A stretch of DNA of 64,000 nucleotides from Pantoea eucrina (GTDB lineage: Bacteria > Pseudomonadota > Gammaproteobacteria > Enterobacterales > Enterobacteriaceae), in the NCBI RefSeq assembly GCF_002095385.1, contig NZ_MIPP01000004.1, forward strand, positions 62,001-126,000, given 5' to 3'. Made by a program: the position numbers and the translations under genes. A model generated the notes under the pieces. That model ran no database searches, was not told the DNA's origin, and saw only the letters and a list, made by a program, of their open reading frames with translations. This document shows, piece after piece, positions 18,253 through 25,848 of this stretch. Position 1 is the stretch's first letter; the number at the start of each line of letters is the position of its first letter.

Positions 18253-18299
18253 GACTCATAATCGCCTGGTCGCTGGTTCAAACCCAGCAGGGGCCACCA
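18253..18299 (+). other. Attachment site: 3' fragment of tRNA-Ile2 (CAT)
   Basis: These 47 bases match the 3' portion of an ileX-type tRNA-Ile2 from the anticodon arm (anticodon CAT within CTCATAA) through the T-arm 'GGTTCAAACCC' to the encoded CCA. The D-arm and 5' acceptor strand are absent upstream, where the sequence becomes AT-rich, so this is not a functional tRNA. It is the displaced half of the tRNA left as a direct repeat when the element integrated; the intact tRNA copy should lie left of the window. Confidence 0.8.
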
Positions 18300-18325
18300 A
18301 ATTTAATGATGAAAATCATACATTT

Positions 18326-18351
18326 AAGCCACCTTTCAGAGTGGCTTTTTT
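18326..18351 (+). terminator. Intrinsic terminator behind the tRNA-Ile2 fragment
   Basis: AAGCCAC-CTTTCAGA-GTGGCTT followed by T6: a 7-bp stem and T-run 26 nt after the CCA. It was probably the original terminator of the tRNA gene, which supports the chromosome lying to the right of the attachment site. Confidence 0.75.
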
Positions 18352-18668
18352 GTTTCCTGATTTTAGAGTGGCGGCAAAATGGCGATGGCAGAGATCAATG
18401 CCATATCAGAACTTCCCCACTTAATGCGAGAAAAGCCGATCCAGCGATTGAATTACTGTTGTGAAAATCTTTATGGCATGCTGTAAAGATTGTTCTCACC
18501 CAGGCTCTCTGTACCAGTCAGATTTATCACATCACCCGGAGAAGCACCGGACGAAATCGATAAAAATAACGATGAGCGCAGCGCTCACTGCCAGTGCAGC
18601 ATGCCGGAGTAGATCATTCGGGATCACTGTCATTCACTCGCTGATAATAAGCAGATCGTCGGTTTTAT

Positions 18669-20023
18669 TTAAGATCCGCTCTCCTGTGCCGCTGAGCCTC
18701 TCAATGCGGCTGCCCTGCGAAGGCGAATCATGTCGTATCGCGCCTGCAGTTCACTGATTGCCCGTTTAAACTGCGCTTCCCCGGCCGGAGAAGCAGAATC
18801 TTCATAGCGGCGCAGCCACTCTTCAGCGGGGATATGCAGGCTGAATGCCTGTTGTGTGGAAAATATTGCTGACTTCAGCTCGCTGACGGTCAGGTAACGC
18901 CCCCGCTTCTCATCAAGCGCATTGAGCTTTTCACTGAGCAGGCTGAGTTTTTCCATCCCCTGCTGCCAGGCACCTGCCGCTTCCGGCGAGGCTGTCATCG
19001 CCTCTCTCCTGGCGAGCGCGTCTGTCAGCAGCCGGCGCGTTAACTCTTCAGCCGGCCAGATCGAGCCTGCCAGCAGCGCAACGTCGGCGCTGTAGCTCCC
19101 CGCCCTGCCGATACCGGCGGCATCAAGCCGTTCAGCCTGTGTTTTGATCGTATTGATCCACTCTGCGGCGTTGATACGCCGATCCTGCCGGATGCCTGCC
19201 CGCTGCTCTTCCGTCAGCGGATGAGGAAGCGCAGGTACGGCAGCAGAGAGCATACGCGTATTTTCACCGGGCTGGCGGGCATAAAGCCAGCCGCCTGCGC
19301 CTGTTGCGACAACCACCAGCATAGCGGCCATGCCGGCGATAAAAGGCCTGATATAACGGCTGATGATGTCTGTTCAGGCGCTGATTCGGGATGAATAATA
19401 AAGGTCGGAGGCGTTGCCGTTACCGGAGCCGGGTCGGAAAGCGGCTCGCGCGGGCGGCTTCTGCGTGCGGTCGCCATGTCGCTTTGGCCCGGTGACGTCT
19501 CCGCGTTTTCGGCTGCTGTTCTGACTTTATCGCACAGCTGGCGGATACCGCTCGCGGCGTTGAGGCCCGCCTGCGCCAGATGCTGCTCAATCAGATCCAG
19601 ATATGTTGCACACGCCTTCAGCGCGATCTGCGTATCAGGCTTCTCCGCCGGCCAGGTGCGTAACAGAAACTGCAGGCGCTGAAAGTGCATCCTCAGGATC
19701 GCTATCCGGTCTGCAGGCTGGTGGGGCCAGAGCGTCTGCCAGCGTGAGCGCATCAGTGCCTCCGTGACCCTGAGCCCCTCCTGCATCCCCTTAGCGCCGT
19801 CAAGATGAGAAAGCGCCAGCGTAAACCAGCAAACAGACTGCAGATCTGCTCCAGCCTGTCCGAAAAGCCGGGTGCAGCTCTCCATCACCTGCAGCCAGTT
19901 AATATCGGGCCGGGCGGGATGGCTGAGCTTCCTGATTTCGTTTTGCAGACAAATAAATTCGGGATGCAGGCGAGGGTCTCCGCCGGTCATCAGCACGTGC
20001 GGTTTCTGAGATGAAAAGGTCAT
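18669..20023 (-). pseudogene. vasL: VasL/TssA-like T6SS gene, frameshifted
   Basis: Two overlapping frames make one VasL-type protein. The upstream frame (start 20023) has the ImpA N-terminal domain ('GGDPRLHPEFICLQNEIRKLSHPARPD', split here by description: acidic/Pro-rich start, then the helical domain) up to about 19360. The downstream frame (18669 to about 19370) starts in 'FIAGMAAMLVVVATG', the transmembrane helix typical of VasL, and carries the conserved C-terminal helical domain ending 'RYDMIRLRRAAA'. The frames join by a one-base shift at about 19355-19375. There is no long homopolymer at the junction. VasL proteins are TssA-like, membrane-linked accessory components of the sheath machinery; a true TssA is also present (24265-25848), so loss may be tolerated. 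It could also be a sequencing error. Confidence 0.75.
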
Positions 20024-20127
20024 AGTTATCCGCAGACCTGCCGGAAGCAGGTCCGTTATCAGAGTGTTAGCGGGAAGGTAAAGGCGAAGCGCCAGGCCGG
20101 CGATCTTATCTGGCTGGTGGCTATGGC

Positions 20128-20553
20128 TTAACGCATCACGTTCTGCTGGCGCAGATGCCGCAGCAGTACCTTTCCTCCCGGCATAAAGTCAGTGCCATAG
20201 CGCACCCTACCTACGACGTCCAGCCCGGCATCAATGGCATAACGCAGCTCACCGGGCTGCGTCTGTTCCAGCATCACCACATCAACCTGTTTCAGCCGGG
20301 GCTCATACTTCAGTAATACGTCAGAAAGAATATGTACCAGCTGATGTGCGGTGCCGGGCAGCCCCTGCAGGATGAGCGTCATATCCGGCAGGCCATAATC
20401 GGGCAGATGAGCCAGGGCGCCGGCGCGGGTGTTCAGAATGCGCTGCAGGTTATCCAGCACCGACAAAATCACCTGTTCCCGTTCGCTCACCGCATCCAGA
20501 TCCAGGCCGCCGCTGAAATTGCCGTAAAGCATGTCGTAAAGTGAAGGCTGCAT
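20128..20553 (-). CDS. tssE: T6SS baseplate subunit TssE
   Basis: A 141-residue gp25-like protein. It has the family's 'SVLDNLQRILNTRAGALAHLPDYGLPD' type core (described: R-I-L-N-T-R then LPDYGLPD), and a C-terminal 'YGTDFMPGGKVLL'-like strand. TssE is part of the T6SS baseplate wedge, equivalent to T4 gp25, and helps start sheath assembly. Its start overlaps the tssJ stop by one base (TGATG), so the two are translationally coupled. Confidence 0.92.
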   Translation of the reverse strand: MQPSLYDMLYGNFSGGLDLDAVSEREQVILSVLDNLQRILNTRAGALAHLPDYGLPDMTLILQGLPGTAHQLVHILSDVLLKYEPRLKQVDVVMLEQTQPGELRYAIDAGLDVVGRVRYGTDFMPGGKVLLRHLRQQNVMR

Positions 20554-21092
20554 CAGAGTCTTTCCCCTTTTTCCGCTACCAGCGTTAGCGTGCCGTCACC
20601 CAGCTCAATCACCCTGGCTTTGTCCGGGTGGAGGTCTGCGCGGGTCAGCAGTATTCGCCACGTCTCATCCTGAGTATCTGGCGACAGAAACATTCCGGCC
20701 ACCGCCACAAACCCGGTTCTCTCCTCCATGGGTACATCAATACTGACCGATTCGCCGGGACGCACCCGGATAGCCTTTTGCGCCAGCAGATCCGCTTTCA
20801 GAACCTGACTGCCAGCCGCTAACAGTGAAGGGTAGTCGGAGGCGTCAAAGGCCTGACGGTCGCTGAGTTGCCAGATGCGCACCACGGTTGAGAGCGCAGC
20901 GCCCTGCGCGTTGCGGTTGGCGCCTTCGCGGGCGCGGAAGTCGAGGTGCAGGGTGCGTATTTGTTTGTAAAAAAGAGATTTTGTGACGGACGCGGTGCCT
21001 TCGGATACTTTCTGCGTCAGGCCGCAGCCGCTGGCACTCAGCGCCAGCATCAGAGGAATAACTATTTTACCAGCGGTAGTCGCCCTGTTCAT
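20553..21092 (-). CDS. tssJ: T6SS outer-membrane lipoprotein TssJ
   Basis: A 179-residue precursor with a signal peptide and lipobox ('LALSASGC', cysteine near residue 23), followed by a beta-sandwich domain with 'TKSLFYKQIRTLHLDFRARE' near the start and the 'SVSIDVPMEERTGFVAVAG' strand. TssJ anchors the TssJLM membrane complex to the outer membrane by binding the periplasmic part of TssM. The 5' end overlaps tssG by 26 bases. Confidence 0.92.
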   Translation of the reverse strand: MNRATTAGKIVIPLMLALSASGCGLTQKVSEGTASVTKSLFYKQIRTLHLDFRAREGANRNAQGAALSTVVRIWQLSDRQAFDASDYPSLLAAGSQVLKADLLAQKAIRVRPGESVSIDVPMEERTGFVAVAGMFLSPDTQDETWRILLTRADLHPDKARVIELGDGTLTLVAEKGERL

Positions 21093-22164
21093 CTGTTTTA
21101 GTCCCTGAAGGTTGTTCCCGGACGCGCTGATAACGCCCGAGCGGTATAGTGAGTAAATCGGGTTTATGCGAGGCGTTAAGGTTCCGCAGAGGCAGCACCG
21201 CGGTGCGGCCCAGCTGCTGTGCCGCCTCCCTCCGGCAGCTCAGCTGCGCATCAGGCAGCAGGGCGCGGTCGACGCACAGCTCCAGCCGTGCATCCAGCTT
21301 TGCCCCCAGATAGACGTGGAGCAGCGCCATCAGATCGCCGTGTAACTGTCCGCCGGGCAGCCAGCCGCGCATCTCCTCCGGGTTATCGGTGAGCAGTCGC
21401 AGTAGTACCTGTCCGTTAACGTCGGTGGCATGCGTTCCCATGACCGGACGACGCATCAGGCTGACCGGCTGTTGCGTGCTCAGACGTAAACGGCAGGACT
21501 GGGGAATACGACGCGGATCCCACGGCACTATCTGCGCGCGCGTATCCGGTGCCAGCAGCGCCACCAGCGAGGAGAGCCCCTCTGCGGTCCGGCCAGGCAA
21601 CATCATGACCGGCAGCAGCGCCAGAAAGCGCGAAACCGGTGTGGCGATGTTTTGCGCGCAGCCGTCTATTCCCAGGCCAGCCAGCCCCAGCAGGTACTGA
21701 GAGGTTTCATCGGTGCCGCCGGCGGCGAACGTGGCCGGATAGGTATATTTGCGCCAGATACGATAAAACTGCGTAGTCAGCCGGTGACTGAAGATATCCA
21801 GGAAATCCTGCAGCGCCTCATGCCCTTCACGCTGCCGGGCGATATCGTCGAGATAGTGCGTCGGCAGCGGAGATGCCGTGCCATACAGCCCCATAAAATT
21901 GATGCGTACGGTTGGAGGAAGGTGCGGATACCCGGCGGTTTCAGCCGCGCGAATTTCGCCAGCCGGAAATCCCATGCCAGGGTGCGGCCTGAACCGTACC
22001 GGCTCGTGTCGCACCTGCCAGACGCTGCCCGGAACCGGCGCTTCAGGATCGCACCTCTCCAGCAGCTGGCAAAAACGGTAAAAATTTATATGGGAAAGCT
22101 GGTCGCCCAGCCGTGCGATCAGCCGGGCAGACGCTGACTGTGATTCTCTTTCCATCGGATACAT
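21067..22164 (-). CDS. tssG: T6SS baseplate subunit TssG
   Basis: A 365-residue protein of the TssG/VasB family ('FYRFCQLLE', 'VRFRPHPGMGFPAGEI', 'INFMGLYGTASPLPTHYLD'). TssG forms the baseplate wedge with TssF, TssE and TssK. The start at 22164 or the ATG nine bases later are both inside the 3' end of tssF, so the genes overlap by about 40 bases. It is full length for the family. Confidence 0.93.
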   Translation of the reverse strand: MYPMERESQSASARLIARLGDQLSHINFYRFCQLLERCDPEAPVPGSVWQVRHEPVRFRPHPGMGFPAGEIRAAETAGYPHLPPTVRINFMGLYGTASPLPTHYLDDIARQREGHEALQDFLDIFSHRLTTQFYRIWRKYTYPATFAAGGTDETSQYLLGLAGLGIDGCAQNIATPVSRFLALLPVMMLPGRTAEGLSSLVALLAPDTRAQIVPWDPRRIPQSCRLRLSTQQPVSLMRRPVMGTHATDVNGQVLLRLLTDNPEEMRGWLPGGQLHGDLMALLHVYLGAKLDARLELCVDRALLPDAQLSCRREAAQQLGRTAVLPLRNLNASHKPDLLTIPLGRYQRVREQPSGTKTDEQGDYRW

Positions 22165-23882
22165 TTTCCTTCAGGCCGGACTATCAGCGAAAGCTGAATG
22201 AACTGATTCATGTCCGCATACAGTGACAGAAAGCGGTTAAGCATTTCACCAAACAGGTGGACATCGCCGTCACCGGTAAAACCGCTGCTGTCGAGCGTCA
22301 CTTCAACATCGAGACCGCGCAGCAGATAACCCGACTCAAACCGCTGCAGACGATGCTGCTGCACGTCAAGGATCGCCTCCAGCCTGCGGTTACAGCGTTC
22401 ATCATCCTGCCAGTTATAGAGCGCCAGCGTGCCGCGCAGCACCTCTGCGCTGTTCATCATGTTGATAAAGCCAGAGCCGAGATGGCTGAGCACCCGCCAG
22501 TGAAAGCGGTCCTCAGCGGGTGGATAAGCAGGCAGCGTCGGGCGGGTAAGATTGCGCACCGTCACCGGCGTCTGCAGCATCTGTTCGCAGCGATCCAGCA
22601 GCGTGCTCTGCAGCGCGCGACGCGGAAGCTGGCCGTTGGTACCGGTAATGCGCAGCGAGAGCGTGTCGCGGGAAAGCAGATCGTCTTTCTCCCACTGCTG
22701 ACCGCCGAGGATCAGCCAGGTGTCATGCAGGCCGGTGACGCCCCGGCGCACGCGGGTATGAAAGTAACGTTCCGGAGCAAGACGACGCATCATACCGCCC
22801 CGGTGCCGGAAGCTGGTGAACGGAACATACTCAGCCGCACCGGTCAGTCCTGAACCGCTGACCGTATCCACCGAGTAAATTTCCGTGTGCCCATCCTGCA
22901 GGCGCTTTGCGCGCAGCAGATACTCGCTCTCCAGTCCGTTCACAATCAGCGGATCGGCTTCCAGTGCAAACAGGTTAATCACCGGCACGCAGTGCAGGCG
23001 CAGAGAGCTCTCTTTGACCGGTAGATCACTCTGCCACGGCTCGCTGAAGACCACCTCGATATCGACGTATGCCAGCCCGGGCGGAAGCGCGAGCGTCTCC
23101 AGCCCATTCAGATTTACAAAACGGAATTTCTCAGGAAAGGTGAAGTACTCCAGCAGCAGCTGATAGCCGCTGAAAGCGCTCTCCCCCTTTGGCCAGAGCC
23201 GGTCATCCTCGTCAAATCCGCCGGGGCTGAACCAGCCGTCAAAGGCCCTGCGCTCCGGCTGCCCCGCCTCGCGAATGTACAGCGCCGCCTGGCAGCGGGT
23301 CAGCCTCTGATGCAGTGCCGTCGCCACGGGCAGATCTTCTCCCAGCCACAGGCTCAGCTGGCGCAGGTCACACTGGCTCCAGTCCGCCTGCCCGCTGCTG
23401 GTCAGGCGCAGGCGCAGCACAGAGCGCCCATCCGGCTCAGTGCCCATAGCAACCCCGGTGACCGCCAGCGGGTTAAGCGTGACCGGCTTCGTGGTGCGAT
23501 AGCGGCACACGGTATTTTTAGGCCCCACGGGACGGGAAAAGATCTCCAGTCCTGCAGGCGCCGTCTCTGCCATCTTCATTTTCGGCAGGTCCGGCGTCAG
23601 CGCCACTACTGCGAGCGATGGAATGGTGCGCAGATAGTGCGGCCAGAGCATGCTGACCAGGCCTTCGGTCAGCTCCGGCAGGTCATCATCGATCTTCTGA
23701 CGCAGCCGTCCTACCGAGAAGGCAAAGCCCTCCAGCAGGCGCTCCACAAACGGATCCGGCGTTCCGGCACGATCCAGGTTGAGCATCGCGGCGCGGTCAG
23801 GGTGCGTTTCGGCAAACTCTTTTGCGGCGTCGCGCAGATAGCGCATTTCAATATCGTAATAGCGCAGCGTTAAGTCTTTCAT
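22119..23882 (-). CDS. tssF: T6SS baseplate subunit TssF
   Basis: A 587-residue protein of the TssF/VasA family, recognised by 'LRYYDIEMRYLRDAAKEFAETHPDRA' type N-terminus (described: a conserved acidic/aromatic start then 'PDPFVERLLEGFAF') and the 'DDLPELTEGLVSMLWPHYLR' region. It is the central wedge protein of the baseplate. It is full length and overlaps tssG downstream. Confidence 0.94.
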   Translation of the reverse strand: MKDLTLRYYDIEMRYLRDAAKEFAETHPDRAAMLNLDRAGTPDPFVERLLEGFAFSVGRLRQKIDDDLPELTEGLVSMLWPHYLRTIPSLAVVALTPDLPKMKMAETAPAGLEIFSRPVGPKNTVCRYRTTKPVTLNPLAVTGVAMGTEPDGRSVLRLRLTSSGQADWSQCDLRQLSLWLGEDLPVATALHQRLTRCQAALYIREAGQPERRAFDGWFSPGGFDEDDRLWPKGESAFSGYQLLLEYFTFPEKFRFVNLNGLETLALPPGLAYVDIEVVFSEPWQSDLPVKESSLRLHCVPVINLFALEADPLIVNGLESEYLLRAKRLQDGHTEIYSVDTVSGSGLTGAAEYVPFTSFRHRGGMMRRLAPERYFHTRVRRGVTGLHDTWLILGGQQWEKDDLLSRDTLSLRITGTNGQLPRRALQSTLLDRCEQMLQTPVTVRNLTRPTLPAYPPAEDRFHWRVLSHLGSGFINMMNSAEVLRGTLALYNWQDDERCNRRLEAILDVQQHRLQRFESGYLLRGLDVEVTLDSSGFTGDGDVHLFGEMLNRFLSLYADMNQFIQLSLIVRPEGKCIRWKENHSQRLPG

Positions 23883-23899
23883 ATTCTGACGAGCCTCTC

Positions 23900-24217
23900 T
23901 TATTTGAACGCACCCAGACCAGTCATAAACCGGAGAAACGTCAGCGATATCGGAAAGAAAATAATGTCCGCTGCAGCCGCAACCGGGGTAAGAACCACAT
24001 TAGTCAGAATATTACCGGCATGAATATTGATGACCTGTTTATCGGTCCACAATTCAATTTCGTACTGACTGGCAGTTTTACTCAGCTGAGCGCTTTTTAA
24101 ATTGACGAGCTCTGCGTGATTGATGACGCCTTTTATTTCTTCCCTGCTGACAAACGTATTATCAAAATAATGAAAGCCTGTCGGCTGCATATTCTGTATT
24201 TCTGTTAATGTCATCAT
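23900..24217 (-). CDS. Hypothetical small membrane protein in the T6SS operon
   Basis: A 105-residue protein between tssA and tssF that I cannot assign to a family. The N-terminal two thirds are polar and contain 'GFHYFDNTFVSREEIKG'; the C-terminal 35 residues are hydrophobic ('NVVLTPVAAAADIIFFPISLTFLRFM'), consistent with one or two membrane segments. Base composition is more AT-rich than the neighbouring tss genes, suggesting a later insertion into the operon. It could be an immunity protein without its effector or an accessory of the membrane complex. Confidence 0.65.
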   Translation of the reverse strand: MMTLTEIQNMQPTGFHYFDNTFVSREEIKGVINHAELVNLKSAQLSKTASQYEIELWTDKQVINIHAGNILTNVVLTPVAAAADIIFFPISLTFLRFMTGLGAFK

Positions 24218-24264
24218 TCCTTTGAACCATTTATATTTAAATTAAAGAAAGAGGTCAGACCGCA

Positions 24265-25848
24265 TTAAGAAAAGAGTACTGACGCTCGCGCCGCATCGAT
24301 AGTCACCAGCCCGGCCAGCAGCTGTTCCATGTCAGACTGCAGACGGGCTTTATCCGTTTCACTCCGGCTCGCGCGGGCACGCAGTAACTTCAGCCGGCGG
24401 GACTTGACTTCAAATAACAGCGCTGGCTCCCACTCCGCCAGCGTCATACTCTCTGCGCCAGCATCGAGCGCGCCCAGCAGCTGCAGTGCCAGTTCCTGCC
24501 GACCAGACTGCTCAGCAATCCGTGCCATCAGCAGGCGAAGGAGCCACTGCTGGCGCGGAGAGTGGATACCGGGTCGCTGCTGCAGCCAGGTCAGCGCAGC
24601 GGCAATGCCCTCTCTGTCTGCCAGCTCAGTCGCCTCGCTCTCCAGCAACAGCACCTCATCTTCCGGCACGCTCGCCGCAGCGGCGGGATCGGGTCCGAAC
24701 GCACTCTCCGTTATCATGACCTGCTGCTGGATCCAGCTCAGCGTCACCTCATCCGCAAACGGCATGCCGTCGCTGAAGGCCAGCGTTTCCAGTCCGCGCA
24801 GGCGGGAGAGCAGCCCTTTCAGATCGTCCTGAACAATAGCCGCAAACTCCGCATGCCCCGATCGCAGCTGCGCCTGGTGCTGATACCACTGCAGGTCAAG
24901 CCAGAAATGGTTTGTTCCCCGACTGAACAGACTGTCCGCCTGCTCAGCCAGCTCGGCCCAGCTCTGCTGAAGCCAGAGGCGTTTAAGCAGCGCGCGCTGG
25001 TCAGATTTTGGTGGCGTCACACAACTGTTGCCGTTACCTGACAGCAGCGGCAGCTGACTGAGCGTGTCATAGCGGAGGGTTTTCATCAGCCGGTGTGCGG
25101 CCAGCGCGCCATTTGGCTGCTCGCGCAGATAAGCTGCCAGCGTTCGCGCCTGTTCCATCAGCTCCCGCCCGGAGCTGATGGCAGCCAGCGCTGGCGCAGC
25201 TGAGGCTGAAGACGCGTCTGGTTGCAGGCTGTCTGCTGCCGTCAGCGGCACTATCGCATCAGGACCACCGGCGTTAAGCAGCCGGGACTCCAGCGCGCTG
25301 TAAAGCCCTGCGGAATGGGTGCCGCCCTGCGCCCTGCAGATGTCATCAATAGCCAGCAGCGCCGCCACGGTGCGCTGCGCCGTGGCGGTCGTCACCTCCG
25401 GATAGAGCGTCAGCGTATCCAGCACGCGCGCGCTGGATATAAAATTCAGCGCCGCCTCGCGACTGCGCGTCCGCTGCGGATGCAGGTTGTCACCAAAGCG
25501 CTGCAGCAGGCCCGCCAGTAAGGCAAGTCCCTCAGCAAACCCCTCTTCGCCATCCTGCTGCAGGCGGGCCACGCAGTACCAGACCGCTACGCGGATATCT
25601 TTCGCTTCCGAAGTCAGTATCTGCTCCGCCAGCGAACAGATCAGTGCCATATCCGTGCCAGACAGGCGGTTCATCTCCTCCTGCATCCGCTGAAACGTAT
25701 CGGTATAGGTCGGGTCTTCACCGGCAGGATGGCTGGTGCTTACAGGCTGCAACCAGTGCTCCCATAAGAGAATATGCTCAGCAGCCTGCGCGCGGAGCGG
25801 TTCCGCATCCATGCCGCAGGCGCTAATCAGAGATTGCAGAGGCATCAC
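24265..25848 (-). CDS. tssA: T6SS cap/priming protein TssA
   Basis: A 527-residue protein with the ImpA N-terminal domain ('AGEDPTYTDTFQRMQEEMNRLSG', here D-P-x-Y then the EEM helix) and a long helical C-terminus with a terminal 'LLAGLVTIDAARASVLF' motif of the type that drives ring formation. TssA initiates and caps the growing sheath. The start overlaps the tssM stop (ATGA), so the genes are coupled. With the frameshifted VasL-type gene, the cluster encodes two ImpA-domain proteins. Confidence 0.9.
   Translation of the reverse strand: MMPLQSLISACGMDAEPLRAQAAEHILLWEHWLQPVSTSHPAGEDPTYTDTFQRMQEEMNRLSGTDMALICSLAEQILTSEAKDIRVAVWYCVARLQQDGEEGFAEGLALLAGLLQRFGDNLHPQRTRSREAALNFISSARVLDTLTLYPEVTTATAQRTVAALLAIDDICRAQGGTHSAGLYSALESRLLNAGGPDAIVPLTAADSLQPDASSASAAPALAAISSGRELMEQARTLAAYLREQPNGALAAHRLMKTLRYDTLSQLPLLSGNGNSCVTPPKSDQRALLKRLWLQQSWAELAEQADSLFSRGTNHFWLDLQWYQHQAQLRSGHAEFAAIVQDDLKGLLSRLRGLETLAFSDGMPFADEVTLSWIQQQVMITESAFGPDPAAAASVPEDEVLLLESEATELADREGIAAALTWLQQRPGIHSPRQQWLLRLLMARIAEQSGRQELALQLLGALDAGAESMTLAEWEPALLFEVKSRRLKLLRARASRSETDKARLQSDMEQLLAGLVTIDAARASVLFS

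Noticed and set aside
18230-18424. 64-codon ORF across the tRNA fragment
   Set aside because: It runs through the tRNA-Ile2 3' fragment and its terminator and shows no domain.
18532-18633. 33-codon minus-strand ORF with one hydrophobic helix
   Set aside because: Weak start signal and no context that supports a small membrane protein.
19214-19330. 3' end of the upstream vasL frame beyond the shift
   Set aside because: Out-of-frame reading of the membrane segment; not a real C-terminus.
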